Source: Chamaea fasciata (taxonomy: Eukaryota > Chordata > Aves > Passeriformes > Sylviidae). From it: a stretch of DNA of 64,000 bases. How positions within the stretch are numbered: the stretch's first letter is position 1; each line of letters opens with the position of its first letter. The notes under the pieces were generated by a model that was given only the letters and a program-made list of their open reading frames with translations, did not search any database and was not told where the DNA came from. Shown in pieces: positions 1 to 11,868 of this stretch. Made by a program: the position numbers and the translations under genes. The DNA lies in contig JARCOQ010000003.1 of the NCBI GenBank assembly GCA_029207755.1, positions 44,784,144 to 44,848,143 on the forward strand, written 5' to 3'.

Positions 1-523
1 TACTTACCTACAGGTACAGTTTATTCAGCTGTAGAACACCCCTGACAGTTTGGGTAACACTTTTTTTTTCTCCTCACCCAGAGCTCTGTTGAGAATTTCT
101 AACTTTCTTGTCTCCAAAGCAATGGGAACAGGAGGAGATTTTAGGGCCACAAAGATCTTGCTACCACTTACTAGAACTTTCTAACTCATTCCCTTTCCTG
201 TTTGTTCACTTTTTCTTTTGAAAACACATGCACACAAAAACAACCTGCCTAGGATAGATTATAAAAAGTTGAAGTCTAAGTGGTACTATTTGTATAAGAA
301 CTAAGCATACAGGAGTTCCTACCAGTGACAATGGGAATATGGACTTTTAACAAATTACACCGAAGTCCTAAAAGGGGTGGATATTTATCAGTGGCAGATC
401 TTGTGATTTCTCATGCAATGTCTAACGGGATCTTATCAGTTCTCATTGATTCATGCTACAGTTAAGAAAACCATAGAAGGCTGTTGTTTTCTTGAAGAGT
501 TTAAACAAAGAAAGAAAGCATAC
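1..523 (-). other. NID1: NID1 intron 3 (partial)
   Basis: Starts with the donor GTATGC (minus strand) at 523. A donor-like GTAAGTA (minus) occurs at the extreme left edge, but all three frames in front of it contain stops. I see no repeat or RNA gene here. Confidence 0.75.
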
Positions 524-753
524 TTGTACAGGTTTCTAATGCTGTCTTCATCATTAGCAATGACATGGTAGGATCCTGCCTTTTCCCAAAAGTAGTAGTT
601 TGTAGAGGCTTGACTAAAGCCAACCATAGCAGGAGTATTTTCATCGCCATTCTTGGAGTATGTGCTATAGAACTGCAAGCTATCTTCTGGATAAAGGAAA
701 ATAGCATAGGAACTGGAATCAGAAGAGGCCAAGACAGCCTGAAATGTGTTTCT
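524..753 (-). CDS. NID1: NID1 coding exon 3 (NIDO domain continued)
   Basis: The acceptor reads TTCCACAG|AGAAAC and the donor CTGTACAA|GTATGC, giving 230 bases and phase 2 at the end. The product starts RNTFQAVLASSDSSSYAIF, continues FLYPEDSLQFYSTYSK and ends near ANDEDSIRNLYK, in line with human NID1 in the same domain. The split Lys codon must be completed by an exon left of this window. No coding exon can be read in bases 1-523. Confidence 0.93.
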
Positions 754-3700
754 CTGTGGAAAAAAAAATTAATACACATTTATTCACATAAAAATAAGTA
801 AGAGAGACAGAGTAATTTTCTTTTACTCACACTTAAACAGAAAATGAAAACCAGACTTCTCATTAAAAGGAAAGCATTATCAAAAGTAAATTAAATCTGT
901 AGGAAATAGTCAGATAGGCTGCCCAAAGCATAATGATTTTAAGTTCTGTAGTGCTATGGGATGCTATTTCATTTCCCTAAAATATCAGAAGTGATGTACT
1001 AGACTAAATAAAAAATTCTGTAATCAGAATGTTTAAAGTGAAGTTCAAGTTTCATGCTGCTCAAGTTTTTTTCCCACAGGAACACTCCTGCCTACTGTAA
1101 GAACCACTGGGACAGCACCTCAAACATCAGCTGTTCATTGCTACCAGGGTGCAGAACTGTTACTATAAACACAATGCTTGTGCCAAGTTCAGCAAAAGAA
1201 ATCAGTTGTTGATATAAAAAGATGTGCTAAGTAACAGTAATGTTCTCATCAACTTTGATAATTATGGTGTACAAAGTTACATGTCCTTGCAGGATAGTAC
1301 CTGAATGGTTTAAAGAGGGGGAAATGATTTGTGAATAATAATAAAGATAACCTCTGTTTCTTAATCCAATGCTAGCTACAAAACATGAGCTTTTGCTGAA
1401 TGCAATATCATCTGTTCAAAACTGGCTTAAGATCCTACTAGTCCATAAGTCTGATCTTACATAGTTGGATGTCAAAATGACTTAAGAGTCTGCTGAAAAA
1501 TGCAAGCCAGCAGGATTACATTGCACAGAGGGAGGTCAGGATATTCTACTTCACTTATTATCACAACACATTTAACATTCAAAATAAAAGTCATTGGGAA
1601 ACACATTGGGAAATCAGCTATGTAGTTTCAAGCACTATCTTTTGCATTAATAAAACATTATTAAAATAAATCTCAAGTAAAAGTTCTGGGAACTACTATT
1701 TTGCTACAGTCTTTTCAACTACAATATACATTCTTAGGTCTGCAGAATTCATTTAAATACAAAGAATTTCAAGCCTTCAAAGCAAAATGTTACAGTGTTA
1801 CTATTTAACTGAGCATGTGTCCAACATTACTAAGAGCTCTGATTAATATTCACCTTTTCTTCCAAAGCATGATCTTCTCCTGGTGCCTGAAAAGGAGCCA
1901 CAAGCTTCCAGGTAACAATAACAACGCTGCTGGGATCAAAAACAGTCTCAGGAAAACCTCTTTTGATATAGTCTGATGCAAGTTGCAAGACATGTGAGGA
2001 TGAATCTTCTCTGTAATACACATTTCCACGTCCATCTGTTGTGTCCAAGTCAGCCATAAAAGGAGCAATAGCCCCAAAACTCACTGGGAATTGACCAAGG
2101 TATTTTTCTTCACTTGAGGGTTCATTCACTGCAATAATCCCATTAGTGGTAACCTAATAAAAAGATGAAATTTATAACACAAATACTGTTCATACAACTG
2201 TCTCCCACACATGTGCTCCAGACCACAATATTTTAAATTTAATTCCAAAAGAAATTTAATCAATAGTCAGTTTTGTATTTAAACAGTAACTGTTTTTAAA
2301 AATTAATTGTTTAAAAAAGTAACCGCTTTTAAAAACTGTGTTTTAAAGCTGTTTTTTTATATCCCATGCCAGGAGTCCTGAGATTTCAGTTGCCCAAAAT
2401 CAGAGGTCAACTTTACAGATAGAACAGCCTTTTTTCCTTACATAAAGATTTTAGCTATTTAAATTTCAGATACCTATTGTCTCTTCTAACAAGGACGTAC
2501 ATACCCTTCCCACCAATGCTTCAGAAGCTGATAGAATTTCTGAGCAGATAACTAATTCCCACATAGATGTCAACCCCCAAAAAAACCTGCTCCATGCTTA
2601 TATATTGTAATAGCCTGGGTGAAAGTCTTTTGGGAAGACACAGATTTCCCTTTGCCTTGCCAGGATTGCTTTAGTTTTCACTTCACCACAACCATCCTCC
2701 TAGGAACTTCTCTGCCACTGTGCAAGGCTAACAACAACAAGCTGCTTCCCACTCTTAAGATATGCTGTAAGCACAGCTCTTACACCAGAGGCTATAGAGT
2801 CTAGAAGACAGAATTTCCACAGCAGATATAGGCCACCCTATAAATTCCTTTACAGCTGAGTGCCCTGACACAGTCTGATAGGAAAATGGGTCTAATACTT
2901 GAAGCGGGGGTGGGGGAAGGAATTTGCACACAGAAGTGAAACTCTTGGTCTGCAAATGCATAGGTACTGGCTCAGGGAGATTCTACCCATCTGTGAGATG
3001 ATGATCCAAAGCCAGCCAACTCTGACTAAAACTGAGATAAATACATACATACAGGTAGGTGCTAGGACACATCCAAGTGTGACAGCCAAACTCCACTGGC
3101 AAACCAGAGCTGGCTCTCACACACACAGGCAGTGAGCAAGACTACAGGTGTCAGGCCTTAAGGCAGTGCACAATGTGCTCACACACAGCTTTTTGTGCCG
3201 GGGCCCTTCCACCAGCTGTGGTTGGCACTGACTCAGACACATACAAATCTGTGGATAGAGCCATAGCTGGCCTGTCATTTCTTTCTAGTGCAGCTAACAA
3301 GCAATTTGCTAGTTCCCATATGAAGCTGTTTTGAGAATGAGAAGTTCCTTTAACACAACAATCTATTCTGAGGGTGAAAAACAAATGCACCTGTAATAAC
3401 AAGGGATCTGTCCCATGGGAATCAGTAAAGAAAATACGTAAACAATTCAGAAATAGATAGATTTCATGGACAAGCAAAATACCTTTTACTAACCAATATA
3501 GCAATTAACAAGAAAGCTATTAACCAATTAAAGTTGGCCAAGAGGTTTGTAAAAACTGTATAAAAAGCAGCATGCTGCCATAGTGAACAAGAGCCTTCTG
3601 AAAGCTTGATACTGTGCCATTCTGTATGTCATGATCATCTCTACAATGACACAAATCCACCACGAAGTCTTGGACTACCTGATAAGAGAACACCTTATAC

Positions 3701-6700
3701 TGCAACTACCTGCAGGCAGCCAGGTACTCACTCTGGAGCTGCCGCCACATACACGGTGGACTCAAAAGGGGACAGAGGTGCCAGAACTGTCACTCTAAGC
3801 TATGAAATTAAAACTGCAATCTCCCACAGATTTATCTTGCTCACAGGGATTCTTATGAGTCCGAGAAGAACAAACTGTTGCTGGATCTTTTTACACAGTT
3901 GAGATACTGTCAACACAATAAAATCTTTAAAAATGCCTAGAAGTGGGTCAGAATGGCCACTGACTCAAACTGCAAGGCCACCTAGCCCAGTGGCCTGTCC
4001 CCAGCTGTACCTGCCAGCTTAGAGGTTCAGTAAAACAAGAGGGCCTGAACATACTTCTCCAGTGAGCCTCCAGCTGCATCCACCTCAAGGGATTCCCTGT
4101 GGTTTGGCTGTTTTTCATCCTCAGTGGATCTCTTTCACGTCTTTGTTGAGTCTTCCCTTAACACATATAAACACTATGCATCCACAAAATCCCTTAAAAA
4201 GGAACTCCACAAATTTGTGACTCATATTCTCAGGTCTCTCCTACTTTTGTTTGCTTTCAATATGGCTTCCAGCTTCATTTGATGACCCTAATTTTCGTAT
4301 TGCGACATACAAAAGTTCTACCCATTCTCTCCCACTACATAATGTCTCCTCCAGAATGAAGGCTCCTAGCCTTCCTGTGCACTCCCTGTCTAAGAATCGT
4401 TCTCTACCTTTGATCACTCTTATTGTCTCCACATATTTCTTCACCCTTTTCCACGCTGTAAATCTGTAAACAAGGCGGCTAGTAGGAGGCCACACATATT
4501 CTTCACAGAGAAATTATGGTCTGTGCAAGCCCATCAAGGATGCTGGCTGCAAGTGCCTTGGCAACATCTTTAAAATCTGGACCACCACTGCCGCTACATC
4601 CAGTAAATCAGAAAAAGTGTAGTATGAGAACCCATGATACAAATCACTCCTCCATACACAAGAAACATCTATACCTTGAACACTCCTTTGGCTATTCAGA
4701 GGGTCAGAGCACGTCCCCTGCCATAGGCCAGTGGTCAGTCAGCTTGGTGTATAACTGGATAATCATAGTATTGGCTTATCATAAACTATTAGCAAATAGT
4801 TCCCACAGTATATCCGAATTTATTTTAAAAGTGGCTTGACATACGCTGACTGTATTTTCTGCAGATGTATAATTTTCACTAGCAGCTAGAGTGTAAAATA
4901 CTAAAAACATTAAGATCATGTAAAAAAGAATAGGTGAGTTGGCTTTATGCATGAACAGCATACCCAAGGTACATAAGCAGGAAATACTCTGTGCAAACAT
5001 TTTGGGAAAGCACATCATGTTAGAAACGGAGAGAAGAAGCTGAATACTGTGAAAATTTTTACACTACTCATTCATGACTTGGCAGTGGCCACAGACAGAT
5101 CCTAAGGTGAACTGTGAATGTGAGGAATAAAGAACTAAAAAGACAGCATGGGTTACTCAGTACAGACCCTACAACCGGAGCTGGACATGTAAGAGAAATC
5201 TAGTCCAGCAAAGTTCCCAGAACGCCTACAACACATGTACACCTGAAAATGCTTCATATTCCTGTAAAGCAAAGCTAAAACATGACCTGAAAATTAAAAC
5301 CTACCAATTATACTACTTCACTGGAAGACAGGATGGAGAATGGTGGACATTACAGTCTGTTTGCTAAGACCTTTTAACAGAGATGCACTCCCTCTTTAAA
5401 GTAATAAATTTAGTGCAAGTTAAAAGTTTTCCTTCTGCTTTCTTACATTTTTTGTACACAAACAGCCCTACTCCACCTAAATCCTCTTGTGAGAGATGAC
5501 TGGTGTTTGAAGTATTTTAAACAAATTCCATGCTCTTCATCAGATTTGGTGTGTGTAGATTTTGCGGCTTCATGATCCCCCATTTATGGCAGAGATTAAA
5601 ATAGCATTAAGAGAAAATACGATCAGGACTAGTTAACAATGAAGAATAAAGCAGAAGCCAGAAAAAAATGGCCCTTCTCTTTTCACCTCTTAGTGACATG
5701 TATCTATCTATTCCTTTCCTTATTTGCTAAAAATTGTAATGTAAGAAGTAATTTTATTAAGGAGATGCAAATCCCATTTTTTAAAGAAAGTTTTAAAGTG
5801 AGACAGTTCAGTTTTAAATATTAAGGGAATGTTTCCATAACCCTGAAAACATTTGCAATCCATCACATGAAAATAAATAAACAAGCTGCTCACTTTGTGC
5901 AGTGATTTTTAAGGCAAAAAAAAGATACACACCAATAATGAAAAAAAATATTTTAGCTTTCAGATTTAACAATACATTTATAATGACAGAGACAGTGAAT
6001 ACTCCATTAACTTCACCCCGCTTATTTCAAGGTCACAAATACAGGTTTAAGTGTGAATCCCAAAATAAAGAGAAGTAATTTGGGGTAAGTACTGGATTTC
6101 ATCAAAGCATCATTCATTTCAAAAGGGAAAGGGGGGGGGAAAGAGGCCTCAGGTGGGCGTTGTCTAAAGACCAGCTTTACAGCACATCTTTCCTTTTAGG
6201 GTATAACACTATTTAAATTGACAGGAACTAACATAGATGTATTTTTAGCATGTTAAACTTCTGGATTACACACATAGTTAACATACATTTGTGGTTTGTA
6301 GCAGAACCAATAACACACATACACAATTATAGGTCCACCTTGAAAGCCAAGTGAGAAGAAGAATGCAAAGAAAGGAAGTACTTCTATTAAAAGAAAAATT
6401 GGATCTCTGTGCGTATAACAAAAATTAAAGTTTCTAACAAATGAGCTACTATCCTCCTGTTCAATGACTAGGGATTTTATGGGCTTGAATATTTCTGCAT
6501 AAAAAAAAAGTTTAAAATTTTTGAATCTATTTTTATAATGAAGTGACAGTTGACTTAAAGCAGCAAAGCTTACTAATACAAACATTACCAACTATTAATT
6601 TAAGAAGTTAATAACAGTAAGGATTAAAAAAATGAACCAAGCTTGCATATGAGGATTCTCAATTCTTTCCTAAATGGAGGTAACCCCTAATCCTTCTGTT

Positions 6701-9218
6701 TTCCCACACCAGTGAGTCTTAGGATAAACTAAAAAAGCCTTAATAAAAGTATGCTATTGAAACAAATAGAATAGTATGGGTCAGTGATAGAGTTCAACAC
6801 TATAAATCTTACATACAAAAGCACTGTATTGAGTATTACAATATGTGAAAGTCTGTTTCCACTTATATGAAATAGAAGTGCTCTCTTCTGTCTGTGAGCA
6901 AAGGGTTTTTTGCCAGGGATTTTATGACAAGTTGGTACTAAACAATCACTTCACAGAATGCCTTGCCTTTCTATTCATATACAGCTAACTTAAGCTACTC
7001 AGCTTCTCAACTGTTAAAAAAGATAGAAAGAAACCTACATAAAATTATGTGCACTAAATGATAATTGTATCAGCTTGATAATATTTACTAACAACACGTT
7101 GGAAACTCCAGCCAAGCCAGTTTGTAGAGCTTCATAAGTACACACTGCAAATATAAAATAAAAATGTGTAACGTGAAAATGCATCAAAAACTGCTCAGCA
7201 CATTTCCTTAACAGGTATGCTTCCCCTCTCCCCACCTTCATGTAGTTTGTACTGTGATTCTGTTTTGCAACACTCGTGCCAAATTCAGTGCAAGAAAAAG
7301 CCTCTGCATAGTGTATAGACTGATACTGAAATGCCATTCACTGAAACTGGCCATCCTTAGTACTGAGTAATGCTGGCAGAGCCTTGGACGTGATTTGGAA
7401 ATAGACTCTATATGGGTATTCTGTCAGGCAAAAACTAATTAGAACTGTTCCTGTTTGAGGGTGGGGCAAGTAACAGGATCATTAAACTAAAGAAACCTAG
7501 ACTGGTTAATCAATTTACTGCTCTTTGAAAACTGTACCGTCTCTGTTGCTTACCTGACATGCTGCTTGTTATCTTTGCTTCTCAGTGGCTGAATATACAG
7601 CCCACTATCTTTCAAGAATATGTTTGCTCTTTAAAAAGTGTATTTTTTACTTGGGTTGACTGATCGGTGACCAAATTAAAAGTACAGAAGGCAAGACAAT
7701 GAACTAAGGGTCAAGCTGAAGTCTGAACTCCACTAAATACTTCATCTCAGTCAGCTTCAGTGAACAACATCCATTTTCCACACAAGCATAACCCTAATCC
7801 CTCAAAATTTTAGATTTTTAGATAGGATTTCAGGATTAATCTAAGTAGGGACAGCATGGACAATGAAGAGGAGTGTAACTTAAGTGTCAGCTTTAACGTA
7901 ACTCAGCGTAGCACAAGCAAGTTACATTTTCAGTGAATACCCATGAAACAGACCCAAGTACATGGGAACTACATCAAATTTTGAATGACTGCAATCACAT
8001 GGAGCTCTGGTTTCCCGAGTGTCTCCATGTAGGTTAATCCACTGAGTTGCATCTTAGATACACTTAAACCACACTGCTTTATCTGGACAGGGAAGTGAGA
8101 TTTAGCTTACCAGGTGAATGTGCCAAACACATTGTGCCTTCCCTACCAAGACCGTTCTAAACCTGCTACTCAGCATGTACAATTGCCAGCCTAGATGGGG
8201 CTTCAGGGGAAAAGAGGCGATGATAAAGTGTGCAGTACCCCTGCAGTGCTTGAAAGACGTGCTGCAATTTTAAACAGTTTTCCTTATGGCTGCTATTGAG
8301 CAGCTCTGCTCCAGACAATCTGTTTTCAATCCCACCTTCAAACACTGAACACCCTCCATCAGCTATAAACATGCAGACACCACTCCGGGATGCAGATTGA
8401 GCTGTGAGACATGCACACAAGGCTGAGATGTGCTTGCAGCTCAAAGCCTGCAATTACTATGGATTTGGACTTCCTCTGCCCAAAAGACTCCTAAAGCAAT
8501 GAACACCTGAGAGTGCCCAAGACGTTAAAGAACAGAAAGCTTTCCCAGTGCTTAGAGGTGCAAGTCTTGCACGTGTTAGGCTGCTGGTTAGACACCCCGT
8601 TTCAGTTTTGTGACTCTGGCATGCCGAAACACACAAAACAGATCACAACGAGGGTGTTTCTGAGCTGAACACACTCTGTATGAGTGCAGAAACGCCTAGA
8701 GATGGCATTCACCCTGGCTTCTCGACTACATTTTCTTTACGCTCCTACTATCTGTTGCATTGTCTCCCAGCGTAGGCCGTGCATCTCAAAGAATCTGCTC
8801 CGGTCACAGTGTGAGAAGGGAATTAACACGGCCCCGATACCTGACTGAACATAACTGGAGCAATTAAGCTCCTCGGACCGACCTCTGACCTCGGCATTCC
8901 CACAACCCACACGGAACCCACAACCGCCACCGCGCACCCGCCTAAAGCTCGCCGAGTAGTCCCCAGGAGCGGTTCCGACCCGCCAGCAGCCAAAGGGGGC
9001 CCCACACTCACATAGAGGGAGCGGACGGCCGCGCCGTAGAAGCGCAGCGCCGTGCTCAGCTCCAGCGCCGGCGAGTGCACATCGTCCCCGGGCTCCAGCG
9101 CGGCATCGCCGCGATCCTCGCCGTGCGGCAGCAGCTCCAGCCGCTCTGCGGGCAGCGCCAGGACGGGCAGCGCCAGGGCCAGCAGCGCCCAGCGCGGACA
9201 GCTCGGCGGGGCGCGCAT
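524..9218 (-). CDS. NID1: Nidogen-1 (entactin), 5' part: exons 1-3 of a longer gene
   Basis: Secreted basement-membrane glycoprotein that links laminin to collagen IV. Three exons are joined on the minus strand: 9218-9012, 2153-1854 and 753-524, giving 245 full codons plus two bases of the next. The reading starts with a hydrophobic signal peptide (about residues 1-24), continues with the acidic N-terminal segment containing SPALELSTALRFYG, and enters the NIDO domain with FGAIAPFMADLDTTDG and YYRED, then SSDSSSYAIFLYPED. These blocks match human NID1 closely and fit NID1 better than NID2, for example VTTNGIIA and LDTTDG. Exon junctions are phase 0, 0 and 2 and all use GT-AG signals. The remaining exons (G2/EGF, thyroglobulin and YWTD-propeller regions in the family) lie left of base 1. 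Synteny with GPR137B and ERO1B supports the call. Confidence 0.95.
754..1853 (-). other. NID1: NID1 intron 2
   Basis: An 1.1-kb AT-rich GT-AG intron bounded by GTGAAT and TTCCACAG (minus strand). No gene or recognisable repeat seen. Confidence 0.85.
1854..2153 (-). CDS. NID1: NID1 coding exon 2 (start of NIDO domain)
   Basis: Exactly 100 codons between an acceptor read as TTTTATTAG|GTTACC and a donor read as GAAAAG|GTGAAT. It begins VTTNGIIAV and holds the conserved NIDO-domain blocks SFGAIAPFMADLDTTDG and VTWKLVAPFQ. Both ends are phase 0, matching exons 1 and 3. Reading through the donor adds five residues and then reaches a stop. Confidence 0.95.
2287..2347. repeat. Degenerate T/A-rich tandem repeat
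   Basis: Imperfect units of roughly 13-19 bases built on gtaactgtttttaaaaa and gtaaccgcttttaaaaa recur here. It is a short decayed simple repeat in NID1 intron 1 with no evident function. Confidence 0.4.
3150..3930 (+). mobile_element. Possible solo LTR of an endogenous retrovirus (non-coding)
   Basis: In plus orientation there is a TATA-like element, ctgtataaaaagc, near 3557, and an AATAAA about 360 bases downstream inside caacacaataaaatcttt (near 3915). The flanking composition differs from the surrounding intron. This promoter-then-polyadenylation order is what an LTR shows, and the wording of both ends resembles bird ERVL-type LTRs as I remember them. No gag or pol frame is present and target-site duplications were not found, so boundaries are rough. 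It could be unique sequence with chance signals. Confidence 0.35.
9012..9218 (-). CDS. NID1: NID1 coding exon 1 (signal peptide and N-terminal segment)
   Basis: 69 codons from the ATG whose A is at 9218 to a donor read as CTCTAT|GTGAGT. The Met opens a short charged segment and a Leu/Ala-rich core ending ALPA, a plausible signal-peptidase site near residue 24. After it come ELLPHG and an acidic run, equivalent to human ELFPFG...GDLELEDGDD. The start has a G at -3 and lies within a CpG-rich promoter, as expected. Phase 0 at the donor. Confidence 0.93.
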
Positions 9219-9296
9219 CCCGGCAGCTCCCGGCGCCAGCGCCGTCCCCCGCTATAAGCACGGGCAGCGGGGCCGGCGGGGAGCGGGGGGCGGCGG

Positions 9297-9301
9297 CCAA
9301 T
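9297..9301 (+). promoter_or_regulatory. CCAAT box (NF-Y type) in the NID1 promoter
   Basis: GGCCAATGG lies between GC-box-like runs, 79 bases upstream of the NID1 start codon. NF-Y sites in CpG-island promoters are commonly placed like this and work in either orientation. Binding is inferred from sequence only. Confidence 0.5.
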
Positions 9302-10219
9302 GGCTGCGCGGGGCGGGCGGAACGGCGGCCGGACCCCGCGGCCGCTCCCACCGCCCGGGCGGGCTCCGCAGCGGGGCTCGGCCCCGGGGCCGCTCCCGGC
9401 CCGGGCTCCGCCCGCGGGAGCAAAGCGGCGTCCGCGCGGTCCGCGGGACCGAGCCTCGGGAGCGCTCCGGGGGCGCGGGGATGATGGGGACGCTCAGCCG
9501 CTTTCGGGATCAGTGTCGCTTGTGCGGCGCGAAACTAGGGAAGCGAAGTCGGTGCGGGGTCGTGGGCAGCCGGCAGATGCTTTCAAAGCGCCACGGCTCT
9601 CCGCCAAGGCCAGTGGGGTTTCTGCCTAAGTTTGGAAAGTGTGTGCTCAAAGTGTCTCCAGCAGCTGCAGTACTTCCCAATAGCCAGCGCTCCGAGACCA
9701 AATACCAAAATCAACATGAAACAAAAATATGAATCCCCATGCTGTCTTCTGAAACAATTTTGATACCAGGTGCTCATTGTTGGGGGAAATGAATAAACAA
9801 ATTGGAACGCGTTTCATAGATTAACACCATCCATGTCAGAATTGCATTGGGTCGTGAAACAAAACTAAAAATTAAATAAACTAAATCTGCAAAGAAAAAA
9901 TTACTGATGATATGAAATACAGAGAAAATAAATATGGCATATATAAATATATTACTTCTGACTATGGCTTCTTGTTTTATAGCATAATCCTGCTCCGTTG
10001 GAACACTCAGAAGAAACTGAAAAATGGCTGTATTTCATATATTTTTCTTAAAGCTTCCAAGTGAGGACAGCAGTGTTTAAGGATTAAATCTTGGCCAGTA
10101 AAGTATATGCTGTGATATGTCCACAGAATCTTTACAGCAGATAATCATCCAAGGAAAGGTAGCTGAAATGGTACCCACATGCTTTTTGCATGGCTTTTTA
10201 CTTTTCTTTAAATACCTGG

Positions 10220-10243
10220 TTCGTTGTTGTTGTTGTTGTTGAT
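10220..10243. repeat. (GTT)n microsatellite
   Basis: A run of about six GTT units following gttc. Ordinary intergenic simple repeat. Confidence 0.8.
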
Positions 10244-10759
10244 GTAAGAAAGTCTGATTTTGCATTTGGCAAATTGTAAGAGCACAAGACACTCCTGGGT
10301 AGAGCTATAATTATGCCAGCATAAAGGAGAGACGCATCTAATCACCATTATCACTAGCAACTATTTACTATTGGGTTCTGTATGTCAGTGAAAACAGTCT
10401 CTGAGACAAACTAGTGTGAAGGTCTGGGAGGAAGATGAGTCTGCTCCGCTTGAGTTCTTGCTGTACTTTCACCTGCAACTTCCCTCCATATTTTCAGAGC
10501 CTCTAAGACAGTAAGTGGTGGATTCATGGAATCCGTGGTTTTATATATATCCAGGAATAGGTGGCTAACCACTGCCACAAGAGCAGCCTTTTGGCTGGAT
10601 CACCACCATATCTGAGCATGGAAATACCCAGAAAGACTATTCAATATCTAGCCAAAGTATCTTTCTCCTCATTTGAAAAATCAGTACTTAACCCACAAGC
10701 CAACTGTAGCTTCTTACACATGTGAAAAGTGTGCACTAGCAAACCACCAGCTGCCTTCA

Positions 10760-10803
10760 AAAATCATCTTTCTATTACCACAAAATCATCTTCCTATTAC
10801 AAA
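10760..10803. repeat. 22-bp tandem duplication
   Basis: aaaatcatctttctattac at 10760 recurs 22 bases later as aaaatcatcttcctattac with one substitution. Two copies only. Confidence 0.7.
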
Positions 10804-11830
10804 CCTGCCACCCCAGTGTAAGCCCATTTCCAAATTTGCTGAACTAAAGGTTCTTTGTGCTTGTGCAACAAAGCTCCATAGCAAAGAGAAAGCCTAAATT
10901 AACCCCCATGGTAACACCAGAACCTCATATACACATTCACAAGACCATAATTTCTGTTTTCCACAGCCACATTTACTATGACAGTAAGACTCAATAAAAG
11001 GAAGATATAAGCAAAACAAGAAGAAAACTCTGAGGGAGTAACACTTTCCTGTCAGATTCACATGATTTCCTAGTATTATGTCCAGAATTTGAAAGACAAG
11101 GACCACTGGGAAGCTAGAAACTTAGTGTAGTAAATTTGAAATAGACTTGAAAGCTCAATAGTTAAAATATCTTCATCTGCGTGTTTAAAACATGGGGTAA
11201 AAGCCATGCTAGGGTAAACCTTTTGTCCATTAGTCAGCATATTGAGATTGTTTAGTCTATACTTAACCTTAAGAGGATTGCAATGTTTCTGTTGTAGTTG
11301 CATGTTTATCTTCTATATAGCTCCTACTGTGAGGAGTACTAAGGATTGTTAGTTCTAAGACAAGAAAATAAGTTTCCCATTGTCCTTTCTAGCATCTTCA
11401 ATAAGAACCTAAAAAGGGGATGGAAAAGCATGTTTACTTATGTTGTAATTAGTTGGGAGATATTAATTGCTAAGTCCAACCAGAATGGAGAATGCAAAAC
11501 ACTTCAGCAAGTTTTAAGAAGGGAAGGAAAGTATTTAAATGCAAACTGGAATGTCACAATTGAGAAAGAGCTTCCAGAAGGTCTTTCATAGCTGGTAAAT
11601 ACCAAGAACTCCACATTTTCATTGGATAACAAATCAGATATGGCAGCACTTTACAAAGCAACAGTATTCCCTGAACAGCCACTGAGATCCTGTGTAACAA
11701 ATGACCTGGGCTTATTTACTTACAAGGAGGTGACATTTTCCAAAGGTGTATAATGACACTGCCTTTCCAGAGATTGCTTGTGAGATCAGAGGTGTCACAG
11801 AAAATTCACCCCTGGAGAGAATTCAGAGTG

Positions 11831-11868
11831 AAACAAAACAAAACAAAACAAAACAAAACAAAAAAAAT
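11831..11868. repeat. (AAAAC)n microsatellite
   Basis: Seven consecutive aaaac-type units followed by an A run. Length polymorphism is likely. Confidence 0.9.

Larger units (their letters stand above)
2154..9011 (-). other. NID1: NID1 intron 1
   Basis: A 6.9-kb first intron from GTGAGT next to the CpG island to TTTTATTAG in front of exon 2. It holds a degenerate T/A-rich tandem at 2.29-2.35 kb, an LTR-like segment at about 3.15-3.93 kb and a G run at 6131. The rest is AT-rich with no exon I can support. Confidence 0.85.
8900..9565. promoter_or_regulatory. NID1: CpG-island promoter of NID1
   Basis: Very high G+C with dense CpG dinucleotides, in sharp contrast to the AT-rich DNA on both sides, spanning NID1 exon 1 and its upstream flank. 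GC-box-like GGGGCGG motifs flank a CCAAT sequence at 9297-9301, and a CTTATA motif (minus strand) lies at 9258-9253. The CCAAT box is about 80 bases upstream of the NID1 ATG, so transcription probably starts in the 9220-9290 interval. The island continues about 340 bases beyond the ATG, so it could also fire in the plus direction. Confidence 0.8.

Noticed and set aside
1..60. Donor-like GTAAGTA (minus strand) suggesting NID1 exon 4 at the left edge
   Set aside because: All three minus-strand frames leading to it contain stop codons within 60 bases, and none resembles the next NID1 segment.
3945..4230. Possible very old CR1-like or other interspersed repeat
   Set aside because: Phrases such as ggccacctagcccagtggcc and cagtggatctctttcac have a repeat-like feel, but I could not align them convincingly to a known CR1 3' end. 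A repeat-library search would decide.
8737..9423. 228-residue minus-strand open frame overlapping NID1 exon 1
   Set aside because: It is in a different frame from the NID1 signal-peptide reading and runs through the exon 1 donor into the intron. Ala/Gly/Arg-rich shadow of the CpG island.
9052..9732. 226-residue plus-strand open frame across the NID1 CpG island
   Set aside because: Composition is Arg/Ser/Gly/Pro-rich as expected from any GC-rich frame. It is antisense to NID1 exon 1, shows no family resemblance, and long stop-free frames are common by chance in CpG islands.
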